Assembly (NCBI RefSeq): GCF_002776525.5
Contig: NC_045452.1
Span: 29,410,405 to 29,474,404, forward strand
Direction of reading: 5' to 3'
DNA from: Piliocolobus tephrosceles
Taxonomy: Eukaryota; Chordata; Mammalia; Primates; Cercopithecidae
Length of the DNA stretch: 64,000 bases
Under the pieces are notes generated by a model, which was given only the letters and a program-made list of their open reading frames with translations, had not been told where the DNA came from and did no database searches. Each line of letters begins with the position of its first letter. Within the stretch, counting starts at the first letter, position 1. Both the position numbers and the translations under genes were made by a program. Below, in pieces: positions 33,056 through 42,886 of this stretch.

Positions 33056-33245
33056 AGCATGGCTGATAGAGCATGCTCCCTGGAGCCAGTAGCCATGAGT
33101 TAACCCCCGCTGGGGCATTACTGGTCTCGCCTTGGGCATGGCAATCAGCTCTCTGGTCTTCACTGGTAATATCCATAAGAAAACCACCTCGCAGGCTCAG
33201 GATAACACACTGATATGAATCCTCTTAGCTGGCACTTGGTCCACA
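33056..33245 (+). mobile_element. MIR (sense), diverged
   Basis: 'gagcatggctgatagagc', 'ccctggagccagtagcc', 'gcattactggtctcgcc' and a terminal 'ctcttagctggcacttgg' follow MIR order. Considerable decay. Confidence 0.6.
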
Positions 33246-34864
33246 CTGACAGGACAAAGGTCATCATTCTGTGCCTGACACTACTCCATTAGTGCTGGGT
33301 GAGCCCCTCACCCTTCCCAAAGGATGTGGAATTGAGCCCAGGAACAGGTTCATATCTCCCAGAGGCTGGACTTGTACCTATAGGATCAGGAGCCACAGGA
33401 GGCTGCAGGGGAACAGAGGCAAGAAAACCTCAGTGGAAGGAGGAATAGAACCTGGTATGCAGGAAGAGCAGGGAGATGGAGAGAAACTTTGGTCACTTCT
33501 GATTCTGATCCCATCCCTTCCCGAGGTCCCATCCACGTTCCTGCCCTCACCACATAGGACACTCCACAAACCCCATAACTGCCTCTTACTTCTCCTTTAC
33601 TCTGATCCAAGGACCCAGGTTTGTTTCTGCTATTTGTGAGCAGATGATTTCAATTAACATCATAACGATGGCAGCCAGTGGAGTGCCTGTCACATGATTG
33701 GGGCTCAATGACCACAGCTCCTTCCACACCCCACTTTCAGCTTCCGCAACTGGAATCAGACCACTCAGCCAGCGTGACCTTGGCCCTAAATGGAACTACC
33801 ACTCCTGAGAAAGGTTCCCATGGGGCTCCAGAACCAACCCTGCAAACTTCTGTGCCCTACTACCCTTTGAAGAAATTGCACTTTTGTAAGAGGTGGCTCC
33901 AAGGACTCTGCAAAAGTGTGCAGGTTACCCAGAGCCTGCAGCAGTGAGGGAGGGAGCAGAGGAGAGGTGCAAATGGAGCCTGGGCACCAGCAGGGAGGCT
34001 CAGGTGCTTGCACCTTCATGAGTCGCAGATCACCTGGCTGAGTGCCCTCCTCCCTCACCTGCTGCTGCCCGGGGTCATGTCCATCCTGCAGTCCTGCCTC
34101 CACAGCACCCTCAGCATGATCTGTGCTGCAGGCTCCAGCCAGAGCTCTCCAGATGCACCCAGAGCCGCTGGGCTGAGATGACAGGCCACCACAGGCCAGG
34201 GTCTGAGCTAGGGCCCTCAGCACCCCACCTTCCCAGGGCAATGCTGGCTGTCAGAGACACTGTTCACCCTTCAAAGTCATGGCCCATTGGCTGAGATGAA
34301 ATCCACAGAATTTATGCTCCTTGATTCCTGATGACATTATTTAAAGTGCCTGTGATTTATCACTAACCCAATATGCATTGTCATTTCTAAGTAATTACAG
34401 AAAATATTGTGATCTAAGTACTATTACATCAGGAACACAACTCGGAATAAATACTGCCTCTACCTTCAGTCAACTCAGTAATGTGAATCGATACCTACTG
34501 ATTTTTTGAATGTGAACATGTTGAGAGGTCCTGATTTCCCATCCCTGTGGCTGGGTCATATATCCTCCTTCGTTAGAGAATGAGGGGCCCTCAGGCAGCC
34601 TGGTCTCCCTCACACACTTCTGCAGGTGCAGACCTTCCTGCAGGTCCTGTGGGCTAGTGCCCCTTAGGGGTCAGCAGGCCACTCAGGGTCCCAACAGAAT
34701 GAGTTCAGCCACAGCCTCTGCCTGAAATGTGCAAAATCAGCTTTCTCCCAGACAGCCTTCATCAAATAATATATTTGTGCAAATACATGCCATGCCCAGC
34801 AGCGTGCTAGGTACAATGAGTGATACCAGGACGTAAGATGTGACCCTTGGCCAGAACATATTCT
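33246..34864. other. Unique sequence, about 1.6 kb
   Basis: No repeat recognised with confidence. Frames of 122 codons (+, 33271-33639) and 151 codons (-, 33786-34241) lack recognisable domains. No splice-flanked exon that I can defend. Confidence 0.4.
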
Positions 34865-35172
34865 TTTTTTGTTGTTGTTGTGGAGACGGAGTCTCGCTCT
34901 GTTGCCCAGGCTGGAGTGCAGTGGCCGGATCTCAGCTCACTGCAAGCTCTGCCTCCCGGGTTTACGCCATTGTCCTGCCTCAGCCTCCCGAGTAGCTGGG
35001 ACTACAGACGCCCGCCACCTCGCCCGGCTAGTTTTTTGTATTTTTTTTTTTTTTTGTAGAGACGAGGTTTCACCATGTTAGCCAGGATGGTCTCGATCTC
35101 CTGACCTCATGATCCGCCCGTCTCGGCCTCCCAAAGTGCTGGGATTACAGGCTTGAGCCAGTGTGCCTGGCC
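34865..35172 (-). mobile_element. AluY, Old World monkey type, antisense
   Basis: Antisense AluY with a GTT-interrupted poly-T start, 'ggccggatctcag', 'ctagttttttgta' (followed by an expanded T run) and 'aggcttgagccag'. Target duplication ccagaacatattct (34851-34864 and 35176-35189), exact over 14 bases. Confidence 0.95.
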
Positions 35173-35189
35173 CACCCAGAACATATTCT

Positions 35190-35440
35190 AAGGCCCATCT
35201 GAAGAGTCTAACTCAGGTGTCTGAATCATGAGATTTGGTTTCAGGTGTGGTTCCACTCTGCTTCTTACTGGCTGGTGGCCCTGGAGCAGACTTAACCTCT
35301 CTGAGCTGCAGGCATAACCCTGGTAAAACAGGACCAATATCTGTCCTATCTATTTCATATCACAACTGGTCAACTGAGTTGATGGATAAGAAACATATGT
35401 GGATTGCAAAGTGCTATATAGAAGTGAAGAATAGTATTAT
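35190..35440 (+). mobile_element. MIR (sense), diverged
   Basis: 'ggttccactctgcttcttac', 'ctggagcagacttaacctc', 'tctctgagctgcaggc', 'aaaacaggaccaatatctg' and 'gcaaagtgctatatag' follow the MIR order. Confidence 0.65.
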
Positions 35441-35999
35441 TACAGAAGGCCGGTGATTCCTGGAAAATAAAGTAATCCACTTATGGTCAGAGGAGCCAGA
35501 AGAATTCTTCAGATGAATATGTACCATTACACTCACCTCCTTGTAAATTAAAATAGAACTCATTAAAACTAGTATAAACAACACATTATAGAATATAATC
35601 AAGTTCCATAAAACAGATCATTAAAAGAAGGAGACAAAATGGGACAGAGTCTGGTACACTATAAGTGCTCAAAGTTATTTGTTGAACAAATGAAAAAGTA
35701 AGTGAGAAAAAAGACATAGAGAAGGAAGAATCTGTGGGGCCCGCTGAGAAGCTGACAGCCAGGTAAAAGCAATGGGAGATGGCGTGAGGAAAGGAGAGCC
35801 ATGTAGTACCTGGTGCAGCACTGGCAGCCCTGGGGACAAAGGCAAAGCTGTTCTAGAAGGAGGGACAAACAGAAGAAGAAAAATGGAGTGCAGAAAGAAA
35901 AGCCAAACACTCCCCTCTCCCACAACACAAGAGTGTTCCAGTGCTCAGAATGATAAATAACAAATCCGTACTCAGAACATGAAATAACTCCAGACAAAA
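35441..35999. other. Unique sequence
   Basis: 35640-35700 (aagtgctcaaagttatttg, 'gttgaacaaatgaa') resembles the end of an L2 or MIR. Otherwise nothing recognised. Confidence 0.4.
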
Positions 36000-36340
36000 T
36001 TAATTGCATGGGGACAATTTATCTACAACAAAAATAATTATGTTTAGGGTGTTTAAAGAGATAACAGAGGTGAAGGAGGGAGAATGTGCTTTTAAAAGCA
36101 GAAGAAACTATAGAAAAATAAAACACGTGCATAAGAAATAACAAAAAATAAGTTTCTTTAATATAAACAATTAGAAAACTAAGAAATTAAAAATATAGCC
36201 AAAGAAGATATGTGATAACAGGAACACATTTTAGGCAGAACAGGGTTAAAGAGAGATTTAGTGAATTGGAGACAATATTGAGAAACTCACCTAGAATATT
36301 GCATAGAGAGACAAACTGACTTCTGTAGGTAGATATGAAT
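36000..36340 (+). mobile_element. L1M-type fragment (ORF1 region), sense
   Basis: A-rich L1-like sequence: 'gtgaattggagacaatattg' and 'agaaactcacctagaatat' resemble the L1M ORF1 region. It may belong to the same copy as 37358-37900. No open frame of length. Confidence 0.5.
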
Positions 36341-36999
36341 GTGTCCATGCATGCACACATGTACACTGCACTTCATTGATTCCATTTTCTCATTTTAATA
36401 TATCTGAAATTGGAGTACACCTTACAACTGAAAGTGACTTACAACCACTGTTGGTCTAGATTGGAGACATTTTCCAAAGAGAATCTTCATTTGCCCTGCC
36501 AGTCACTTGGAAGTATTACTGACCTAAGATCATTTAAAATTAAAATCTATAGTTAAGATTTTCATTTGAACTGTAAATCTGAGTGTGTAAAGTTTGGAGG
36601 TTAAAATCTCAGGAGAGATTGTCTGTTTTTTTTTTTTTTTTCCTGCCTTTTGCTCACTGTGGGTTTATTTCTCATTTCTCATTTCTTCTTACAGCAAGGC
36701 TGCAGCCCTTTGGGGTCCTCACCTTATGTAGGAGTCTTCCACTAAACACCTTGTCTGTGGCACCTTTATTTCTTAGTGATGCATGAAAATAATGGTTCCT
36801 CCTTCTATTGATGGCTTCTTAGGCTGCTTGAGGTATGTTTATCTCCACATCTACACACACACACTCACAAGCAGGTCAGAGGTGGAGAATAGTCAAGGAG
36901 GTCCTAGATCTGTGAAATAACAATTCCAGAAGAAGAAAATAGAGAAGTTCTATATGAAAACCTAGTAATTTAATTTTTCCAGATTCAGAGAAAAACAGG
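36341..36999. other. AT-rich sequence, unassigned
   Basis: Not recognised as a repeat; includes a T17 run at about 36625. Immediately precedes the THE1 LTR. Confidence 0.35.
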
Positions 37000-37357
37000 T
37001 GTATTAGTCTGTTTTCATGCTGTTGATAAAGACATACCCAAGACTAGGAAATTTACAAAAGAAAGAGGTTTAATGGACTCACAGTTCCACGTGACTGGGG
37101 AGGCCTCACAATCATGACAGAAGGTGAAAGACACATCTCACATGGCAGCAGACAAGAGAAGAGAACTTGTACAGGGAAACTCCCCTTTATAAAACATCAT
37201 ATCTCATGAGATGTATTCACTATCATGAGAATAGCCTGGGATAGACTTGCCCCCATAATTCAATTACCTTCCATCAGTTCCCTCCCACAACAGATGGGAA
37301 CTGTGGGAGCTATAATTCAAGATGAGATTTGGATGGGGACACAGCCAAACCAGGTCA
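37000..37357 (-). mobile_element. THE1-type MaLR solo LTR (antisense)
   Basis: Antisense THE1 LTR from 'tgtattagtctgttttcatg' to 'tggggacacagccaaacc'. It includes 'tcacaatcatgacagaagg', 'actcccctttataaaac' (reverse of the TATA region) and 'actatcatgagaatagcc'. Perfect 5-bp target duplication acagg (36995-36999 and 37358-37362). Confidence 0.97.
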
Positions 37358-37900
37358 ACAGGAGTCCTCAGTTCAAATTTGCTGTAGAAATACAGAACAG
37401 AATAAACAAACAAACCAAACAAGCCCCACATGTAGACACAGTAGTGAAACTACACAATAGCAGGATAAGACGAGAAAATGTTAAAAGCTACAAGACAGAA
37501 AAGACAGATTCCTATAAAGGATCATGAATTAAATGGATAGTAGATTTATCCACAGTGATAAAGATCAGAAGAAATGAAATAATGCCTTCAAAAGACTGAG
37601 GAAAAATAATTATTAACCTATAATTTATACCAATATAAACAATTATTCAGGGAAAAAAAATAAAAACTTGCAAGGGCTAAAAGAACTTGCTTACTACCAC
37701 AGAGGCTTGCTCTAAGAACTGTGAAAGGATTCAAGAGGAAAAGTACACTGAGACAGGGCTCATAGCATATCACATATAAGAGTAAGCTTAGATATTGATG
37801 GTTTATAGATGGATGAATGTAATTAAATATTGACTTGTGAAATAATAATAGCAGGTTTGAAGTGTTTTTAAGCAAAACTGAGTTGCAGATAACAGGAACA
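37358..37900 (+). mobile_element. L1M-type fragment, ORF1-to-spacer region, sense
   Basis: Resembles the L1M ORF1 3' portion: 'agaaaatgttaaaagctac', 'aagacagattcctataaag', 'ttcaaaagactgagg'. Probably the continuation of 36000-36340 beyond the THE1 insertion. Decayed. Confidence 0.5.
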
Positions 37901-38762
37901 GAAAGGGTGATAGCAGGGTGGTCTGTGGTTGGTAAATTCTGCTGCAGTCTAGGTCATGTTGTAGGAAAAGACAGAAATAGGAGCAACCCCTGAAGCAAGT
38001 CTTCTTCCGTGACGCTTCCCCGGGAGAGCCCTTCTTGAGTTTAACACGCTAACTTCATGGAGCTTAAGTAGTTCTCAGTGCAATATGTCCAACTATTTAT
38101 GTAGGAAACATCTGCGTCTATGTCCCAAAGACTCAATTCAGCATTTTAAACAAAACAATATAGAGGAAGTCTCAGGTTCTATTCCAAATAATATTGGCAG
38201 AATTGCATGTGTAAACATTTTGGAAAGCTCATGAATCTTAGGGCGGGGAAGTGCATCTGGGATGTTGCTGGACTCACGGGAGTCATTATTCCATGAGGCC
38301 ACGCCAGTGCTGGGTTAAATATTAGCCCTGAATGTGCCTGGGATAGGTTGGGAAGCTTCAAATGGAGGAAGAAAAGAAACAGCCCGATGTCTCCTAAAAC
38401 CTCACGTAAATGAATTTATGAAAGGAAACATCAAGACAAAGAGGAAGACTGCATCTTGCAAGTGTTTCACCCAAGAGTAGTGAGCAGCTCCTCTGAAGAT
38501 TTGTCAGACCCCCTCCTCAGAGTGGCTACCAAACCATGGAGAGCCGTTCCCAGGCCTTGTGGGTCTGACAAATGCCCAAAACAACCCTCTCTCACCCAGG
38601 TCCTCTCCCCATCCTCCTCCACCACCAGACACACAGAAACTGCCTCCTCTTTTCAACCATCTCCCTTCTCAGCTCACTTTGAGCTACAAATCTCGCTTCT
38701 CTACTTGGAGAGCCCTAGTTCATTACAGGAATTTGCTTTGAGTTTTATTATCATTTTAGTCT
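37901..38762. other. Unique sequence
   Basis: No repeat or gene recognised. The small frames at 38456-38794 lack family resemblance. Confidence 0.4.
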
Positions 38763-39105
38763 ATGTCTTAGATTGGGCTGCTACAACAAAGTGACAGGCT
38801 GAGCAGCTTAAACAACGAACACTCACATCCCACAGTTACAGAGGCTGAGAAGCCTGGGGTCAAGGTACCAGCATGGTCTGGTTCTGGTGAAGCTCCTTCC
38901 TGGTGGCAGACTATCAACGTCCCTGTGCACCCTCACATGGTGGAAAAGACAGCTGGCTCGCTCTCTGGTCTCTTCTTACAAGGGCATACATCCACCCCAT
39001 GACCTGTTACTTCCCAAAGACCCCACTTACAAAAACCATGGCGTTGGGATTAGGGGTTCACATATGCATTTTAGAAGGTCACAAACATTCAGTCCATTGC
39101 AGTCT
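38763..39105 (-). mobile_element. MLT1-type MaLR LTR (antisense)
   Basis: Antisense MLT1 order: 'tcttagattgggctgctac', 'aacaaagtgacaggctg', 'agcttaaacaacgaacac', 'tcaaggtaccagcatgg', 'ccctcacatggtggaaaag', 'gggattaggggttcacat', 'cattcagtccattgca'. Confidence 0.85.
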
Positions 39106-39784
39106 GCGTTCTTCTAAAAAATGTATCTACTTTCATTTTTATTTGCCGTGCTGTGTGGCAAAGATAATGTTTGCAGTACAGCTTGTAAACTGGATATATT
39201 GCTGCCTACAAAGCAATGGTTTGTTAACAACCGTAATAAGTGTTGGTGATCTGGAACTGATACTTAAACATTTTATATCCTAATATGCTAGGTTTTTAGT
39301 TTTATCTAGGCATTTTTCTGTTTTAGAAACACTCTAGGAAATTTTGGTTGAGAGTTTTGAATTGATGTGGAATGTGTTACAAATATTTTGTTCTTCAAAT
39401 ATGGGAAATAAACTCGTGAGCACATTGACATAGAACCTCTGATTTTCAGAAGTTCATGGACAATGGACATGAAGAAATAGATACCTGTGTTGAAGCACTT
39501 GGATTTCTTGAAAAAAAAATGCATATAGAGTTAAATATTTAATGTTTGAAAATGTAGAGAAAACCCACTACAACAGTATAATTACAACATATAAATTCCA
39601 AACCAATAAAGCAAAGCAGAAATTTAGGAAGTACAGCTAATGCAGTACCAGACAAGAAGGAAGAGAAGTGAAAAGGATGACACACTAAAAATATGGGTTA
39701 GCAGGACCTAAGTCTAAGCATGCATGTAATCACAATAAGGGCAAAAGGACTAGAATCATGGAATAAATGTCAAAAAATATTTGT
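39106..39784. other. AT-rich sequence; possible decayed L1 at 39540-39780
   Basis: The first part is unassigned AT-rich DNA. 39540-39780 is A-rich and L1-like in texture ('gtcaaaaaatatt', 'ggcaaaaggactagaatc') but too decayed to call firmly. Confidence 0.35.
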
Positions 39785-40455
39785 CGCTACCTATTTGTGC
39801 TGCTGTAACAGGATATCACAGTCTGGCTAATTCATAAAGAAGAAAAATTTGTTTTCTCACAGTTCTGGAGGCTGGGAAGTCCAAGATGGAAGCACTGGTA
39901 GGTTTGGTGTCTGGGAGGGCTTCTCTCTGCTTCCGAGAGACGGCGCCTTGTTGCTGTATCTTCCAGAAGGAAGGAACGCTGTGTCCTCACAGCACAGAAG
40001 GTGAATGCTGTGTGAAGCCTCCTTTTTTTTTTTTTTTCTTGGAGATGGAGTTTTGCTCTTGTCGCCCAGGCTGGGGTGCAGTGGTGCTCACTGCAACCTC
40101 TGTCTCCCAGGTTCAAGCAATTCTCCTGCCTCAGCCTCCTGAGTAGCTGGGATTACAGGTGCGTGCCACCACACCTGGCTAATTTTTGTATTTTTAGTAG
40201 AGACCGGGTTTCACCATGTTGGTCAGGCTGGTCTCGAACTCCTGACCTCGTGATCCACCCGCCTCAGCCTCCCAAAGTGTTGGGATTACAAGTGTGAGCC
40301 ACAGCGCCCGGCCTAAAGCCTTTTTCTTAAGGGCCTTAATTCTACTCATGATGGGGAGGAGCCTCGTGGCCTCATCATCTCTTAAAGGCCCATCTCCGAA
40401 TACGATTACATTGACAACAATTGAATTTTGGAGAGGACACATTCAAACCATAGCA
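39785..40455 (-). mobile_element. MaLR LTR (MLT1/MST-like), antisense, split by an Alu
   Basis: The halves 39785-40022 and 40314-40455 form one antisense MaLR LTR: 'gtgctgctgtaacaggat', 'ctggctaattcataaagaag', 'gttctggaggctgggaag', 'cggcgccttgttgctg', 'gaacgctgtgtcctcac', then after the Alu 'gggccttaattctactc', 'cctcgtggcctcatc', 'ttggagaggacacattc' and 'aaaccatagca'. It joins MaLR internal sequence at 40456, making this the 3' LTR of a reverse-strand provirus remnant. Confidence 0.85.
40023..40313 (-). mobile_element. Alu (S-type), antisense, inside a MaLR LTR
   Basis: Full-length antisense Alu (poly-T, 'ggagatggagttttgctc' to 'cagcgcccggcc'). About 12 bases around 'gcagtggtgctcactgcaac' are missing from the left arm. 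The short flank 'aagcct' occurs on both sides. Confidence 0.95.
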
Positions 40456-40570
40456 TTCCGTTACTGTCCTCCCAAAATTCATGTTCTTATCACGTACAAA
40501 ATACATTCATTTCATCTCAACAGACCCAAAAAGTCTTAACTTGTTCCAGCATCAATGTTAAAGTCTTAGT

Positions 40571-40744
40571 CCAAACATATGGATTCATAGCTAAACATAT
40601 GGATACATGTCTAAACATGTGGATACATGTCTAAACATATGGATACCTGTCTAAACATATGGATACATATCTGAACATAAGGATACATATCTAAACATAC
40701 GGATATATGTCTAAACATACGGAAACATGTCTAAACATATGGAT
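40571..40744 (+). repeat. 20-bp minisatellite, about 9 copies, within MaLR internal sequence
   Basis: Perfect 20-base register from 40571: units begin ccaaacatat, ctaaacatat, ctaaacatgt, ctaaacatat, ctaaacatat, ctgaacataa, ctaaacatac, ctaaacatac, ctaaacatat, each followed by a 'ggatacatgt'-like second half. The last unit is truncated at ggatgagact. Confidence 0.97.
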
Positions 40745-41126
40745 GAGACTCAAAGCATGATTTGTCCTGAGGCAAATTCTCCTCCAGCTGTGAATCTGTG
40801 AAATCAAACAAGTTAAGAGCCTCTAAACACACTGTGGGACAGGCACCGCACAAATAATTCTATGACAAAATGGACACACGGCAAGAAGACAGAGATAACA
40901 GGCCTTAAGTAAGTCTAACACCCAACAGGGCAGAAACATTCAATCTTGACAGTCATCTTTGATTTCATGCCCCTCCTTCTGGACACACGGGGGTGAGGTT
41001 TGGGCGTCCAAGGCTCCTGACAGCCCCACCTCACAGCCTTGCTGGGAATTGCCCTTGTGGAGGCTCTCTTGGGTGACCCCAGCCCTGCAGCAGGTCTGTG
41101 CCTGGACCCCACGTCGAAACCACCTT

Positions 41127-41847
41127 TGCAAAATTATAACTGAGGAAATTATGACAGTGAAAGAAATCACACCTAACCCACTCCATCTTGCTTCCAACCT
41201 TTAAGCTGTCCTTGTTCATTCCTGGACATAGGCTGAACTAACTTTGGGAAGGAATTTGGTTCATGGTTTGACTCTGAAACAAAATTGATATAACCCTTTC
41301 CCAAAAAGACCCCCTTCTTGCCTGGTGACCAGTCTGCTGCCTTTGCAGGACTAACAAATTAGCTACAAGATTAGAAATTACAGTTTAGGGATCATGCAGT
41401 CTCTGGCTCCAAGAGTCTGAACCTCCCCAAATTGCTCCTGGGGACCACATCACTACTGCAAAACCTAAGATCAGGGCTTGAGATATTTTGCAGACCCTGC
41501 CCTGGACGGTTCAGCTGACACCACCCAGACCAGTCATCTGGCCCAGTCATTTCTGCCATCACACCCAGGAACAGAAAACAGCAAGAAATCTCACTTCAAC
41601 CCACTGTGATTCCATCTCCAACCTGACCAATCAGCACTCCCCACTTCCCAAGACCCTACCCGCCAAATTATCTTTAAAAACTCTGATCCCCGAATGCGCG
41701 GGGAAACTGATTTGAGTAATAATAAAACTCTCCGGTCTCCCGCACAGCCGGATCTGCAAGAATTACTCTTTCTCCACTGAATTCCCCTGTCTTCATAAAT
41801 TGGCTCTGTCTAGGCAGCGGGCAAGGTGAACCCATTGGGCGGTTACA
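41127..41847 (+). mobile_element. Class I ERV (ERV1/MER4-like) solo LTR, sense
   Basis: About 720 bp from 'tgcaaaattataactgagg' to 'cattgggcggttaca'. It carries an LTR promoter layout: 'gaccaatcagcactcccc' (CCAAT box), 'atctttaaaaactctgatcc' (TATA-like) and 'taataataaaactctccgg' (polyadenylation signal), followed by U5-like 'ctgtctaggcagcggg'. It splits MaLR internal sequence. Candidate 4-bp flanks (acct/acat) differ by one base. Subfamily name not certain. No internal viral genes are present. Confidence 0.75.
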
Positions 41848-42256
41848 ACATCTTTTGACATCTGGGTAGAGGCAGCCCTGGCACCACAGCTCATGCACTG
41901 TGTGCCTACAGAATCCTCCCCACATGCATGCACCAGGGCTCACCAATTGCACCCACTGGGGCAGGATCCCACGCCTCACCTAGACCTGGCTGAGCCATAG
42001 CTGGGGAGGCTGAGGAGCACTGTGCCAGAGTGTGGGAGGCAGAGACTTGAGGCACCCTGGGCAGTGAGCCTGAAGGTCCCCAGGGTGCCCTGAGCCCCTC
42101 CCAGTTTCTCCCCCAAGGCCCTGGCACTCTGAGTTTGTGATGGGCATGGCAGCCTTGAAGAAGGTTTTATTGGATTTTTAAATGCTACTAATTCCTGATT
42201 ACAAGAAACACATCTGAAAACAAATCATGCAGAAAAGTTGAAAATAAAGAGATGGA

Positions 42257-42300
42257 ATATATATATATATATATACATACACATATATATATACACATAT
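42257..42300 (+). repeat. (TA)n / TACA microsatellite
   Basis: Alternating TA run passing into 'tacatacacatatatata', inside L1 sequence. Confidence 0.9.
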
Positions 42301-42570
42301 GAAAACTATTACATATAGGAAGGGATGTAGCAAAGGCACAGAGAGAATATAATTTAAGGCAAATAGCTTCAATAGGATTTAAAAGCAAACCTTGCATACT
42401 AAAAAAGGAAACCAAAAATAAACCAAAATAAACCAAAAACCATGAACTTGCAGGAGAATTTTCCAAAGCCATAATTATAATGAGAGTGTTTTTAAGTCTA
42501 TGAGAAATTAATATATCAAACAAATAAAGGTTAATAAGGATTTGGAATTTATATGAAATGGCAAAGGAAA

Positions 42571-42886
42571 GGCCAGGCGCGGTGGCTCATGCCTTTAATC
42601 CCAGCACTTTGGGAGGCTGAGGTGGGCAGATCACTTGAGGTCAGGAGTTCGAGACCAGCCTGGCCAACATGGTGAAACTCTGTCTCTACTAATAATACAA
42701 AAAGACTAGCCGGGTGTGGTGACGCACACCTGTGGTTCTAGCTACTTGGGAGGCTGAGGTGGGAGATTCACTTGAACCTGGGAGGCAGAGGTTGCACCAC
42801 TGCACTCCAGTCTGGGTGACAGAGCAAGACTCTGTCTCAAAAAATAAATAAATAAACGAATAAAGAAATAAAATGGATCTAGTCAA
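42571..42886 (+). mobile_element. Alu (S-type), sense, inside L1, internal deletion
   Basis: Sense Alu (ggccaggcgcggtgg) with a degraded AAAT tail. Target duplication gaaatggcaaaggaaa (42555-42570) and gaaacagcaaaggaac (about 42888-42903), both L1 sequence. The right arm lacks the usual 'gtgagctgagat' stretch ('gaggttgcaccactgc'). Confidence 0.93.

Larger units (their letters stand above)
40456..42165 (-). mobile_element. MaLR internal region (MST/THE1-int type), antisense, split by an ERV1 LTR
   Basis: 40456-41126 shows MaLR-internal phrases: 'ctcccaaaattcatgttc', 'ccaaaaagtcttaac', 'gttccagcatcaatg', 'actcaaagcatgatttg', 'aggcaaattctcctccagc', 'gaaatcaaacaagtta', 'ggacaggcaccgc'. It resumes at 41848-42165 ('ggcaccacagctcatgcac', 'ctgcctacagaatcc'-like, 'ctggctgagccatagctgg'). 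A 20-bp minisatellite lies within, and a class I ERV LTR interrupts it. No open frame survives. Confidence 0.75.

Noticed and set aside
33786..34241. 151-codon reverse frame
   Set aside because: No family resemblance, composition-driven, and no splice or start context that stands out.
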